From positions 123,759,989-123,823,988 of the forward strand of contig CP136068.1 of NCBI GenBank assembly GCA_032622095.1: a stretch of 64,000 nt of DNA, read 5' to 3'. This document shows positions 23,560-36,062 of this stretch, one piece after another. Position 1 is the first letter of the stretch. The number at the start of each line of letters is the position of its first letter. The notes beneath the pieces are model-generated. The model did not search any database. It saw nothing but the letters and a program-made list of their open reading frames with translations, and was not told where the DNA came from. This DNA is from Siphonodentalium dalli (Eukaryota; Mollusca; Scaphopoda; Gadilida; Siphonodentaliidae). A program made the translations under genes and the position numbers.

Positions 23560-23650
23560 GACACACACGAGGTACCAGATTGCTTGAAACACAGTGTTGC
23601 ATAATTATGCTCGTAGCTGCCAAAATACTATGTAATATGTCATATCCTAT
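23560..23650. repeat. Direct repeat with 25385-25475
   Basis: ATGCTCGTAGCTGCCAAAAT and ACTATGTAATATGTCATATC recur about 1.85 kb to the right at 25430-25470, with the ACGAGGTA(C/T)CAG stretch before them. Confidence 0.75.
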
Positions 23651-23806
23651 TCCATTCCTAATAGCACCAGTAGCATAATTATATGTAAATTAACCACATG
23701 CTTTACATCCAGGGCACACAGTTTAATTTATTACCCCAATTGAACAGTACCGTAGTTTTGCGGTTTGCTTGGGCCCGTAGAGCAATATATAATCGTCAAG
23801 TCGACT

Positions 23807-24945
23807 CAGGGACGTGGCTAGAGGGTCTCCGTTGGGGGGGGGGGTGTCCACCTCGATAATTCCAACTGCCCCAATTAAATCAGACAGAAACAAGGTTTAG
23901 CATAATTCCAGTTGCACCCCCCCCCCCCTTGAATCAAACCAAAACACCCCTTGAACCAGACCAAAGGTTTTGCACAATTTCATTCCCTCCTTGCACCTAA
24001 GTGTTCACAGGCCTATTTATAAACCATGATTCTATCTACCCGGTATGATAATATTCATATATTTTGAACCTGAAAATTGCAAAAATCCTAACATCTAGTG
24101 GTCTAACTCCAGACAAATGCACACGACCACGGGCAATAGACCAGGACACACCGGGCCGACCATGGTTGATCGGCCCGGTGTGAGAAAATTTTGAAAACTA
24201 ATCAAGAAAATCGCAAAATCCTAGCATCTAGACGGACCTCAAACTTTCCTGGTGTTTGAAATATCAAACCTCATACTCTCCCTTAGTTTGGAAATTTTCC
24301 AACTGATGACCATTTCAGTCAACAATTTTAACCAAATGTAGTAAAATATTGCTTACTTAAACTCATTAATAGTTTTTTATTGGCCACGGGGAGGGACACT
24401 GGACAGTGATACACCGGGCCCACCATGGATCGGCCCGGTGTGCGAAAATTTTGAAATATGAACAAGAATATCGCAAAATCCTAGCATCTAGACTAGCCTC
24501 AAGCATTCATAGAGTTGGAAATTTCAAACCTGACACCCTGACTTAGGTTGGAAAATTTCCAACTGATGACAATTCCAGTGACAATTTTGACCAAATGTAG
24601 GACAATATTGTTTGCTTAAATTAACTAGAAGTTTTTGACTGGCCATGGGGGAGGGACCAGGACACAAGCTTGCCATGTGTTGGAAATTTCCAACCTAACA
24701 CCCCCTAAGGTTGGAAAATTTCTAACTGATGGCCATTTCAGTCCAAAATGCTTACCAAAAGAAGGAAAATATGCAAATATTGGTCCAAAAATAATAAATT
24801 CCCCCCAATAAATTGTTTGAAAATCAAACTACAAGAACATTTTCAACGTTGGTGTGAAATTTCAAACTAATGTTGTGTCAGGTATGAAATTTCCAACTGT
24901 TGAATATTTTGACCCCAACCCCCCCCCCCTGTCGCCACGTCTCTG
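23807..24945. mobile_element. hAT-type non-autonomous element, 1139 bp, perfect 8-bp TSD
   Basis: Begins CAGGGACGTGGC and ends GCCACGTCTCTG, the CAGRG-type terminus of hAT elements. It is flanked on both sides by AGTCGACT (23799-23806 and 24946-24953). It contains two copies of a 260-bp unit, each with a GC hairpin (CACACCGGGCCGA...TCGGCCCGGTGTG at 24147-24182; the second copy at 24410-24442) and CCTAGCATCTAGAC. Poly-G and poly-C tracts (23836, 23919, 24919) sit near the ends. No transposase ORF. Confidence 0.9.
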
Positions 24946-25482
24946 AGTCGACTCAGTTTATAGCGAAATTCCAGTTAGGCCTGCACCTTGCCTATATGGA
25001 CGGTTCAGACCTAATTTGCTGAACTCCTATTGTAAATTTCGATGAAAGCCGGTTGACTCGTTTGGTGTCCTATATTTATTAAATCGATTCTGAATACGGT
25101 TCGTGGTAACTCATTAATTAATTGTGGTCCGTGTACACTCATCACTGATGAAAAAGCTCGATTCACAAGGAATTGTTTTTATTTAAAGCGGGGTTCAATA
25201 TATTGCCGACTACATGTGCTTTCTTTCATATCAGTAAACATAACATTATTAACAATATTTTTGGTCCAAGCAGAGAAAAAACATGAAAATATAATATGTT
25301 CGTGTAATACACCAGTAAACACATCGTGGAAAATCCTCCAACAAACGACTTTCGGTCATAATGTTAGAGCAAACAAATATGAGCCAGGACACAAACGAGG
25401 TATCAGCTTGTTTGAAAAATAGTGTAGCATATGCTCGTAGCTGCCAAAATACTATGCAATAAGTCATATCCTAGTTTACTAC

Positions 25483-25523
25483 CTTTTCTTGTTTCTCGTT
25501 CTGTTTTCTGTCGCCTCCGCCAT
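25483..25523 (-). CDS. Candidate first coding exon (MAEATENRTRNKK)
   Basis: AAAATGGCGGAGGCG is a good animal start context. The frame gives MAEATENRTRNKK and then splits a codon at AAAAG/GTAGTA, a plausible donor; unspliced, it stops one codon later. Upstream sequence to about 25640 is locally CpG-rich (CTCTTCCCGTCGACTG), as expected for a promoter or 5' UTR in AT-rich DNA. The intron to the next candidate exon would contain the hAT element at 23807-24945. Confidence 0.3.
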
Positions 25524-25619
25524 TTTGAATGCGTGGTACTCATCAACTCGAAACGACCTGATTCCCCACCGTGAGCAAACAGTCGACGGGAAGAGGGTCT
25601 CGGACCAAATTGCGGATGC

Positions 25620-25860
25620 AGATGGAAAACTCTAAAATCAAGTGGCTTTTTTTGTGTCAGATATTTGACAAACCGGCAAAATTTCGTTGAACAAATTGTT
25701 GATAAATAACAGGTTTTGGGCAATTTTATACTATAGTTGACTGTGGTTACCATTATTGTTGGGCAATTACTAGATTCTGATAACTGAAGCGGCATTTAAA
25801 AAAAAAATGTTGTTGGAATCTGATGATATGGGGACCATCGAATCGGATTGAGTACCTTTA
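25620..25860 (+). repeat. Interspersed repeat X, copy 1
   Basis: GTGTCAGATATTTGACAAAC, AATAACAGGTTTTGGGCAAT and GACCATCGAATCGGA recur in the same order at 36990-37245, and reversed at 53515-53700. Confidence 0.8.
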
Positions 25861-28285
25861 AAAGATTATTATTACAGTGTTGAACTATATTCTGGTATCA
25901 CGTTGCAAATTGCGACCATAAAATGAGAAAACGAGGTATTCGCGCGGTGTCACGTGATGTGAATTTAACCAACCAACGTCATCCATTCAAGTTCTACATG
26001 CAGCGCGGATGCACGCAGCAGTGTTAATATAGTGATTCATTTCACAGTATAGGTGAAGAACCCATCCAGTGATTGAATTATTTTGGCAACATTTAAATTT
26101 TTTTTTTTTCGGTATGCGTGGTTTAAAATCGTGAAACTTCCCCGGGTACTCGATTCGATGGTTATGAAACTGGCTCACAAAAGTTACTCAAATCATGCAC
26201 TTTCGAGCTAACATCTTTACCTACTGTTGAAATAAAAATATTGTACATGCATTATTTTTTCAATGTGATAAAGATCCCCCGTCAGAAATAAAAAAAGGTC
26301 CCAGTTCTGGAATATGATCTCTATGTGCGTAGTCAGAGTAGATATTCGTTCCATTATCTAGTTCGGGTGATTATTATATGTTGATGAATACACGAACAAC
26401 TACACGTAATACACAAAGTTTATAATTCAAGAAAAAGGCTTACCGAAGTCACGTGCAGAAGATTTCTACGTTCCATAATTATGTGAGAAATATAAACGCT
26501 CTTTATTGTTATCATTTAAACCAAACGCTTTTTAATTTTTACGCAGTTTCCTCTAGGACGATTTGTTCTAGGATTTCGGCCGACAAGACACGTTAGACAG
26601 TGTTACGGAGACACAGAGCGAATCTGTTTTTGACCACGGGAAAGTGATAAAAGCGACACAGTAAACCTATGTATATACTGATGGATTATCCACTCATTTA
26701 TAAAAGTATACATTCGAATGGCATATTGTTCATCTTGATGGGTTTTCAGGTAAAATAAGCAGACGACAGATATTAAAAGTGCAGAAGGAGTCGAATTTAT
26801 TGAAGAGACATGTTCAGTTCAGAAGCTATCATGTCATGGACCTCTACTCTGGCTACGCCCATAGAGATCATACTCAACCAGTTATATAACGTTGTAAAAA
26901 CAGTTCAGGTAATATATTTCTCAATTAAAGGCCCATTTAATTTTCCGGTCATGGATTATTTTGTGATAGTGCTTTGATACACGGTTTAAATAACATTCTA
27001 TGATATATAATATGATTGAAATACTATAATTCATCACCATTTGGAACGTCTGTGTCGCAGAAGGTGCCCATATATAGAGTAATAGAAAATAGCTGAAGTC
27101 ATGGAAACATTTCCCCGGTTTCGCTTGCCAGAATGCAACATAAACATAAACTAAGATGTAGTGTTATTCCCCTTCCATTTAAAATAATAGACTTTGCAGT
27201 ATATGTCCAGATGAAACTTAAGAACAGAAAACACGTCGGTACCTCAACTTTTCAGGTTTGGACCATGCATTTATTCACGTAAATGGAACTATCTTTGGTA
27301 TCAAAAATGTTTATTGTTTTGATATGTCTTAAATTTGTCTCACTACACCCAAGTATGGTTGTATGGTTATAGGTGAGGTGTATGTGTATAAAGCGAGTGG
27401 TTACATTGTCATTTGTGTTGTGTTTATGCACATATAACATGGTTGTATGGTCATCGGTGAGTTGTACAGTTGGACCTTTGGTGGCTACCACTTTCCATAA
27501 TAACTCAAGTATATGTTAATCGATTGGGAGGTAATGTCAAATAGTTCATCATGTTGGTGGCTTTTAATATGCACAATGGAGGAAAGGTTTTCCTGACATT
27601 AATCAATCAACATTGATGCCAGAGTAGGCACATACTTATGCCCCTCTCGGTTCAGTTTCAGAGTTCTGCTCATTTCCGTTCAAAATTATGGCCAGAATCC
27701 CATAAGAAGTTTTCGGCAAAATTACATACTGCATGATTTAAAATTAAATTGTCGTGCCGCATTATGTACTGGGACAACCAGAATAGAACACATAGTTGTC
27801 AGTTGATTAAGTAACATGTTTAATAAACAAGTGAATCGCAATGTGCTTACCTTTACAGAAGAGCAGAGAATAATGTCCGGGATATATTTGAAAATATCAA
27901 CTTTTCTACCAAATTTTGTGGAAAGTTTGCAAGCTAGCTTGAGTATGTTTTTCTAAAAACACATCAGTGTGAAGCATTTAAGACGGATCAAAACAATAAA
28001 CAGCAAAGATATTTCCATTTTACTTGGTGCAAACCTGAAAAGTGATTTTTTTTCTGATTTTGAGAGAAAATTCCAATAATTTTGGTAATGAAATGGTGAC
28101 ACTTATCCAAGATGCATCAGAAATGTTAGTATTCAATTATATATGACAGAACAGCCAATTCATCATCCAAATATTTTAAGCGATTGCATGGCACGCTGGG
28201 ACAATATTTACCATTTTGCATATATCGGTTGCCATTTTAACAGCCATTTTTAGCCAAATTGACAACTTGGTTCCGTTGAGTTGAA
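25860..28285. other. No gene seen; AT-rich DNA with scattered repeat words
   Basis: I see no coding exon. It contains AAACGCTCTTTAT (26494-26506), a segment 26931-27060 (TTAAAGGCCCATTTAATTTT ... TATAATTCATCACCATTTG) shared with 40191-40330, and at 27350-27480 a stretch of ATGGTTGTATGG/TATAGGTGAGG words resembling the minisatellite at 16195-17445 in reverse. Confidence 0.6.
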
Positions 28286-29527
28286 TTATTCATGAGAAAT
28301 GGTATGCCTCATTTACTTTGCACAGTTCTGCGCATATCTTGTTGAAATATGAATAGAATCTCAATGGTGATTTTTTGTGAAATTTCATACCGCGTTCGAT
28401 AAAATCGAATTATTGAGGGATCGGAAGGGGCTGGGGTCCCAATAATGGCATAGTTCATTGCTCCAGTGATCAGTTAACATGAACTATACAAAATAAAGTC
28501 ACATTTGCAAACCAGTTCCATACAGTTCCATACAGAAGAAACTGGTCTAGAAGATATCAGTGAGAAAACGTCAAATTTTCCACTTACGGTTGCCATTTTG
28601 ACGGTCTTCTTGAACGGGGAGTTCCAATTATACCCTAAAATGTGCCATTATATCTCGCAGAATCATGCTTAATAGTATGCGCCTAATTTTAAATCGCAGA
28701 TTCCATGGTAAGATTAATTGTGACATTTAATAAATTATATAATAACGAAACGCTCTTTAAATTCGGAAAACCCCTTAAAAGAGGGGTTAACGTCAAATTT
28801 CAATGTGGGTCCATATTTAAAATATCAATTGGTATGTGAATTTGTACATATGTGCAAAATTTCATGCTTTGGTCACGAAGTGAACAAGTGTATGTGTATG
28901 CTTATTTGGATCCCAAGAGTATAGATCTGTATTCCGTGTATCTATCAACGTATCGTCTCCCTATACTTCCCAAGTACGTTTACACAATTGATCGAGACAC
29001 GTCCATAAGATGTATATCTTACCCTGACTGGAGCTCCGCGAATGTGGACGTGACTAGCGTATCTCCAAAAAAATCACCGTTTACGTGAACAAAAAACATG
29101 TTATGATATACACCACACATATCACATTAACCACCTACCGTGTCATGAATGTTTAATTATTTTTATGTCGCTTGAGTCATAAAAAATTAAGTTGATTAAT
29201 TGGCGGCTGTCGCCATTCACCGAGGGGACAACGATATGATCCAGATAATCATATCAGATATACATATCAATATCAATTTAGAGAGGGACAAGTAATTTGA
29301 CTTTTAGTCCCAATGTATTATTGCATTTGGTAATGCTATACTATCACATATTTCTGTTTGTATAACTATGAATCAACCAATATTGTTAACGTTCAATCAC
29401 TGACAACCATAGCTGGTAAGCTATATATTTCAGGTCATCACTATTCGTTGACTAAAGAAATATTTACTGATATCTTTGTTGCATCGATTGAGATATAGCT
29501 TCTGGTTATGACCTCTTGTGTTTGAAT

Positions 29528-30199
29528 ATATGTGACCCGCCATATCAAATCCAGTCGTAAGTTGGGATTTTTTTTACCCTGTGCCAATGCATTCTCTTAT
29601 ATATGCGAGTCGACCATAGGTCGCCTCGCATTTATAAGAGAATGCATTGGCCTAACAATTTTTTACAATTTTAATAATTTTTTCTTATATTCTTTAACAA
29701 ACAGAGCCCCAGACAAACATGAGCAGACGACACTCTTCTATATATGCTTCTATATATTTGTGGGGCTCCCTGCAGGGTAATGGATGTTTTTTATTTTATG
29801 TCCTAAAAATTGTAAGAAACATTTATTTTAAAAAAATGATAAAAAATTGTTAGGCCAATGCATTCTCTTATATATGCGAGGCGACCTATGGTTTCTTACA
29901 ATTTTTAGGACATAAAATAAAAAACATCCATTACCCTGCAGGGAGCCCCACAAATATATAGAAGCATATAGAAGAGTGTCGTCTGCTCATGTTTGTCTGG
30001 GGCTCTGTATGGGTGAAATTATAAAATTGTTAAAGAATATAAGAAAAAATTATTAAAATTGTAAAAAATTGTTAGGCCAATGCATTCTCTTATAAATGCG
30101 AGGCGACCTATGGTCGACTCGCATATATAAGAGAATGCATTGGCACAGGGTAAAAAAAAATCCCGACTTACGACTGGATTTGATATGGCGGGTCACATA
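29528..30199. mobile_element. 672-bp nested palindromic element
   Basis: TATGTGACCCGCCATATC at the left end and its complement GATATGGCGGGTCACATA at the right end. Inside are the long hairpin described for 45061-45459 (CCAATGCATTCTCTTATATA...), a third partial hairpin near 29853, and a second inverted pair (GAGCAGACGACACTCTTCTA against TAGAAGAGTGTCGTCTGCTC). The TA at both ends is compatible with a TA target duplication. Confidence 0.85.
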
Positions 30200-30990
30200 A
30201 TCACTGTCGGATACCCGTTTAGGTTCGGACATTCCAAGATGGCGGCGCCCACTTAAGCAGATAAACGGTAAGTGTATATATTGTCTCCAAGCGGCAATCA
30301 ACGACATCTTTTGGTGATACACCTTGAAACAGTTATGTAGGAATCTGTATGCCCAACACATACGTAACACGCCTTTCGCATGACAGGCATGTGAATTGTT
30401 GTATTTGGCGTGTCAAGTCGTCATAATTTTTTGAAATTTTATCGAGGCGGCGAAATGTTCGCTTTTTCGTATTTTTCTGGCCCTGGGCTCATGCATCCGC
30501 AAATTTATGTATTGTTGTGGGTAGATTAGGTCACCACACATCTTCGGAATGCAAAACCGGCGATATTTTTATTGTCTAACTCCGACAAACGACCTTTGAA
30601 AATTTCAAAATGTTCAGGTTCGGATTCGCAACATTCGTGATGATTTTGTTCAGGTTCAGACACAATTTTCGTTCAGGTTCGGACAAATTTGGTTCAGGTT
30701 CGGACAATTTTAGTTCAGGTTCGGACGCATCAAAACCTTACCTATAAATGACATGCCGAGGTGCAGTCGCGATCTTATTGTGCGTGTTATTAACGAACAT
30801 GCATTGTTAATTTGTTATATCTAAATATGTCAGCTGAAATTTCCAAATATAGGTGGTAAATTTTCCGAATTAATGGGATAAAAGCCACAGTTGAATATTC
30901 TCGAGCAATGTCTACTATAAACCAGCTAGTGGGAATTATTACATTTTACATATGAGCAACAGTGGTATTATTACTTATCTTCTGAAATAT

Positions 30991-31096
30991 CGGGGATACA
31001 TGGATATTTAATACCTGGTTCTCGATTTTGAACCCCGAGGCGGAGCCAAGGGTTTTCAAAAAGAGACATCCGGGTATTAAATCTCCTAGTATCCCA
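30991..31096. repeat. Imperfect hairpin around a CCGAGGCGGAGCC loop
   Basis: GGGGATACATGGATATTTAATACC pattern at 30990-31013 opposes GGGTATTAAATCTCCTAGTATCCC at 31072-31095; only partly matched. It sits in the foldback spacer. Confidence 0.5.
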
Positions 31097-31099
31097 CGA

Positions 31100-32395
31100 T
31101 GTTGGCGGAGCTAACGATTTTGTCCCACATCAATAGCTACCATGTGGTGTGCTTTTTATAGGTTATCAGATAAATTCACACCAATCAGCACCAATACGAA
31201 TAATTCAGTAGCAGACCTATCGATCCTGTTTTAGGTGATGTCAATTAAGCTCAGCGCGCTAGAACAATGTCAAGATTGGTGAAACTGCTATATAGTTCAA
31301 GGGTAATTCATAACCACGATGTTTCACGTGCTTTTATACGCCCACTGTCAAGAGTTACGGGGACATGGTGCATGATTTAAACGTGACGTTGTTGTCAATC
31401 AGATTGTTAGTTACAACCGGTTGTGGGGACAATTAGCGTTGTTTTTCATATGTTTCCCCATGAAATAGCTGTAATTTTAAATGACATACGATGCGCTCTC
31501 TTTCGTCAGGACCTTGGCATGGATAATAATTTTCAAACGTTATCTCACTGTAGATACTTCTGTTTAAAAAAAGGTACACAATTATTGACGCGTGTATTAT
31601 CAATGTAACTACGCGAAATTCCGCGGAAGACTGAAAATAGTTTATTACTGCGATAAGTTCTAAAGAAAAACAAATGATCCCGTTTTATTACGTATTCAGT
31701 TATTTGTTAATTGGGTTTCTGTGTGTAATATTTAACCATTGGGTAGCCACTATTCTCTTAAGCGCATGAAGGAAAATTTCCACCAAAATTTAGAAATGCT
31801 TAATTTGCCAACGGAAGAGCTGATATTGTTTGCATAAGTTTCGCCACTTCGGCGTCTAAATTCTTGTTTCGATAAACAAATACTTGTAGTTTTGCAGAAT
31901 TGCTCACCATAAGCATAACATAAAGAGAACACATATGGTTTCTCGAATAATATATTCCTGAAATATCGCCGCTCGTGAAGATTCGCATATTGCAGGTATT
32001 ATTCGGCAAACCATAATATTCTCTATGTTCGCATAGTGCTGAATAGAACGCAACATGTTCGGGCTCTAATTAATAGTCCTGCATAATAGTCGTGTGACAA
32101 ATGGTTAACTTGTAACCGGATTCAACATTTAGAAATGAGGCAAAACACATAAGGCTTATATTGAAAAGAATATGTTTCGTGTGAATACCCAAATATATCA
32201 TCCAATTATTGATACAAAACATGGTATATATTGTCTATCTATCAGCAAGTATTTATGGGCAAATTGTGGGAACAGCTATATAATCACATTCATCTTCTAA
32301 GCAGTCTAACAAAATAGAGTCACTGTTCGTGGCTCGTTTCTGCGCTTTATGTCTGGGAATTATATATTGTTAATAGAGACTGGGGGTAAATACAT
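31100..32395. other. Foldback spacer, no gene recognised
   Basis: AT-rich. ORFs up to 69 codons only, without motifs or splice context worth reporting. Confidence 0.5.
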
Positions 32396-32397
32396 CA

Positions 32398-32490
32398 TTA
32401 CACGGCTTGTTGAGGGGGGGGGGGGTCGCCTCGGGGGATACGAGCCTCTACCGGGGCATACCACACAGTATCCCCCTCAAAAAGCCGTGT
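32398..32490. repeat. GC hairpin with poly-G tract
   Basis: TTACACGGCTTGTTGAGGGG at the left and CCCCCTCAAAAAGCCGTGTAA at the right form inverted arms; the left arm includes an 11-13-base G run. Confidence 0.7.
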
Positions 32491-33889
32491 AACTTATATT
32501 ATGGACAGGTATCTGCTCATCTACGTGCGGCGACCTTCGTGGCATCGTATGTGGATGTGGAGGAGAATCACGTGATCGCATAAATCTCACACGCATAAAA
32601 TAAGAAAGTCCGCCCAATTATTCACGAGTGGGCTAAAACCATGCCTCGTGTTCCCCATTTATCGTTTCTTTTACGAATGGAAGATAACCAAATGCACAAA
32701 AACGCAATAAGAACGCGACTGAACCTCGGCGTGTCATTTTTATGCGAAGTTTTTGATGCGTCCGAACCTGAACCAAATTTGTCCGAACCTGAACGAAAAT
32801 TGTGTCTGAACCTGAACAAAATCATCGCGAATGTTGCGAATCCGAACCTGAACATTTTGAAATTTTCAAAGGTCGTTTTTCGGAGTTAGACAATAAAAAT
32901 ATCGCCGGTTTTGCATTCCGAAGATGTGTGGTGACCAAATCTACACACAACAATACATAAATTTGCGGATGCATGAGCCCAGGGCCAGAAAAATAAGTAA
33001 AAGCGAACATTTCGCCGCCTCGATAAAATTTCTAAAAATTATGACGACTTGACACGCCAAATACAACAATTCACATGCCTGCCATGCGAAAGGCGTGTTA
33101 CGTATGTGTTGGGCATACAAATTCCTACATAACTGTTTCAATGTGTATCACCGAAAGATGTCGTTGATTGCCGCTTGGAGACAATATATACACTTACCGT
33201 TTATCTGCTTAAGTGGGCGCCGCCATCTTGGAATGTCCGAACCTAAACGGGTATCCGACAGTGATAATATATGTAACGGTCCTTGAAAAGGTGTTTCTGT
33301 TTTGATATTATAATGACCGTTAAGATACATGTAAGTCTCTATCACGTCACCACGGTGTTTGCTGAATTTTACGGACAATACATTTAGGCGGATTAGTCTA
33401 TCTCTGTAACTCAAGTTTCGTAGTTGAGGGACAAGTCTAGTGGCTCTATCTATATACATGTACGTGTTAGTATCGCTGAAGGGGTCACTCTCACCAAAAA
33501 AAGTGCTGAAGGGTACACAGGATTTGAAAATGTGCTGAAGGGTACACAGGGTTTGAAATGTCGTTCTAAATTATGGGCAGCCATTCGGTCGGAAATTACA
33601 CGAAATAAAAGTTAATGGTGGTTTGTAAAAACAACTACAATCTATTTCAAAACAATAGTCTCCATTTTCAAACCAATGGTCGTTCTTTGATTCAATAAGA
33701 GACAATTACGTGTTAACAGATATAGATTCACAATCAACGTTGCCCGATGCAAAATTAATGTTCTATTTTAATTTAATAGTATTCATTGTTCAACTAATAT
33801 CTAATAACAAACAATTAATACATATTCAGTAAACGTACATTCCGTTTCAATAGCCATATTTCAAACCAATAGACGATTTCTCACGATCA

Positions 33890-34260
33890 GTGATTATCGT
33901 TATCAAACTAATAGACCTTATTGTAAAACTAATAACTCATTGTAAAACTAATAAATAAAACCGTAATTAACTTATTGTAAAACTAATAACCTATTGTAAA
34001 ATTAATAGACCTTATTGTAAAACTAATAACTTATAGTGAAACCTATATCTAAAACCGTCATTAACTTATTGTAAAACTAATAACTTATTGTAAAATTAAT
34101 AGACCTTATTGTAAAACTAATAATCAATAGACATATTTTAAACCAATATACTTTTTCCCACGATCAATGATTATCGTTATCAAACTAATATCTAATAGCG
34201 GAATCAACTATTTCAGGTCAAACCAATGAGCTCATTTGAAATTAATGATTAAAACACAAA
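33890..34260. repeat. AT-rich minisatellite TTATTGTAAAACTAATA
   Basis: About ten copies of (C)TTATTGTAAAACTAATA in irregular 20-30-bp spacing; related words (CAAACCAATAG, CAAACTAATAG) extend upstream to about 33650. Confidence 0.8.
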
Positions 34261-35067
34261 CCTATAAGCAATTCGTAAATTAACGCTAGGCGCGCTGGTC
34301 ACCAATTTTGTTCGCAAAATCCGTGACGTCAGAAATATAGAAATAAACATGGGAGTTCCCAATGTCATGTCGATGTGACGATTTGGAATATAGGTTCACT
34401 CGGTGCAAATCAAACGACGATAAATATTCACTATAATATATAGGACATATAGTGGAGTAGATTAAGTCAAATTTTCAAGGCAGTTGTTCAAATTGTTACT
34501 AAAGCATGAAACTTTGCACATATGTACATCTTCTTTAATATTAGATATGGAGCCACGCTGAAATTTCACTTTAACCCCTCTTTTTAAGGGGTTTTCCAAA
34601 TTTATAGAGCGTTTCGTGATTATATTATTTAATAAATGTCGCAATTAATCTCACCATGAAATATACGAATTAAAATTAGGCATATTCAGTTCGTATGACT
34701 CTGAGAGATATAATGACACATTTTAAGGATAAAATTGGAACTCCCCGCCCAAGATGGTCGTTAAAATGACAGCTGATAGAGGGAATTTGACGTTTTTTCG
34801 CTAATATCTTCTAGATCAGGTTCTGCTGTATGGAACTGGTTCGGAAATGTGACTTCATTTTGTATTGATCATGTTAAGAGATAATTGGAGCAATGAATAT
34901 ATGTCATTCGTATGATCCAAGTCCCTCCCGCGATCCCTCAATAATTCGATTATACATAACTCGGTATGAAATTTAACCAAATATCACCGTTATGAATCTA
35001 GTCATATTTTAACAAGAATTGGACAGAACTTTGCAAATTATGACATACAATTACTTATGAATTTTTG

Positions 35068-35120
35068 CGCTTAAGTGCAAATATTTTACGTTTAATCACA
35101 AATCATTTGCGCTTAAGCCT
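35068..35120. repeat. GCGCTTAAGCGC-type palindromes, cluster 1
   Basis: TTGCGCTTAAGTGCAAAT and ATTTGCGCTTAAGCCTGCAA, like the clusters at 36063, 53236 and 54010. Confidence 0.7.
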
Positions 35121-35566
35121 GCAAATAGCGTGTCTGTCATTTGCAGAATGAGGTCCACAGAGGGTGAATTTAGTGATGCTACCCTGCATAGCGGGCTAGC
35201 ATAACTAAATTCACCCTCTGGGGACCTCATTCTGCTTAGGCTTCATTTTCTGGGAAGTAACTATGGTATCAAATTAACATTGTTTTTAGTTACGTGTTCC
35301 CATCTGGGAAGTTTCTATATCCCCTAATTTGCAGAAGATAAAATCCATAATCGAGGCTCCAAATGGGTGAACATCACCAACTTCAACTGGGGAACTTCAA
35401 TCTTATCATAGGACTGCCATAGCAGTTGAGGGCCCTAAGCAGAATGAGGCCCCCAGAGGGTAAATTTAGTGATGCTAGCCCAATATGCGGTGTAGCGTCA
35501 CTAAATTCACCCTCTGGGGACCTCATTCTACAAATGACAGACACGCTATTTGCAGGCTTGCACTCA
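35112..35566. repeat. Nested palindrome with two inner hairpins
   Basis: Outer arms AGCCTGCAAATAGCGTGTCT and AGACACGCTATTTGCAGGCT. Inner hairpins 35143-35234 and 35439-35531 each pair GAGGGTGAATTTAGTGA with TCACTAAATTCACCCTC (first copy slightly diverged) and GCAGAATGAGG with CCTCATTCT(G)C. Confidence 0.85.
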
Positions 35567-35586
35567 AGTCTATATATACCTGTAGG

Positions 35587-35945
35587 CCCATCATACAAGG
35601 GAAGCAATCCCCAGTGATCCCTAGATACCAGTACCTTTTATGACCATGGAAATGGTATATATCTGTACAGGATATGTCTCTTTTATAAAATGTAATAGAT
35701 CTCTGGGATGGAGGCACAAATTCTTAGGAACAGGGATGCTGATAATATGAAAATATGTTTTTCCCCTATTTCTATTCAATAAGTACACGTACACCACGAG
35801 GGAAGCAAGCCACCAGTAACCCCTAATTCCCCTTCTATGACCATGGAAATGGTATATATTTGTGCAGGAGATGTCCCTTTAATAAAATATACTAGAGCTT
35901 TGGGAATGAGGCACCAATTTTTGGGACACCAGAGACAGAGATGCT
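35587..35945. repeat. About 205-bp tandem duplication
   Basis: TATGACCATGGAAATGGTAT occurs near 35638 and near 35846, each within a 150-bp similar context (GGGAAGCAA..CCCCAGTGA, GATGTC(T/C)CTTT). Confidence 0.75.
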
Positions 35946-36062
35946 TTTGACTTTTCAACTTTCGAGTCTGTATGGGCTACTACTATGGGCCCATAATGAT
36001 ATACTATGAGATGGACTCCATCATTGACAATCAGAGGGAAGTAAAGGAGTGTTTAAATAGGT

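Larger units (their letters stand above)
30197..33265. mobile_element. Foldback with about 550-bp arms
   Basis: Left arm 30197-30750 and right arm 32735-33265 are inverted (TCACTGTCGGATACCCGTTT against AAACGGGTATCCGACAGTGA). Each arm holds about five copies of GTTCAGGTTCGGACAAAT (22-bp unit) and the word CCAAGATGGCGGCGCCC. ORFs of 105 and 63 codons in the arms are mirror copies of one another and show no family motif. Spacer 30750-32735 has no gene. Confidence 0.85.
28288..35058. mobile_element. Large inverted-repeat element, arms about 600 bp
   Basis: Left arm 28288-28885 and right arm 34480-35058 are reverse complements with moderate divergence. Examples are GGTTTTCC/GGAAAACC beside AAGAGGGGTTAACG, CTCAATAATTCGAT against ATCGAATTATTGAG, and GCAAAATTTCATGCTTTGGT against ACTAAAGCATGAAACTTTGC. 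No TIR or target duplication was found at the outer ends, so this may be a decayed foldback. Confidence 0.7.

Noticed and set aside
30053-33286. Similar ORFs of 105 and 63 codons (MLRMCWAYRFLHNCF)
   Set aside because: They lie in inverted arms of one foldback and so are one sequence seen twice. No codon-level constraint is visible.
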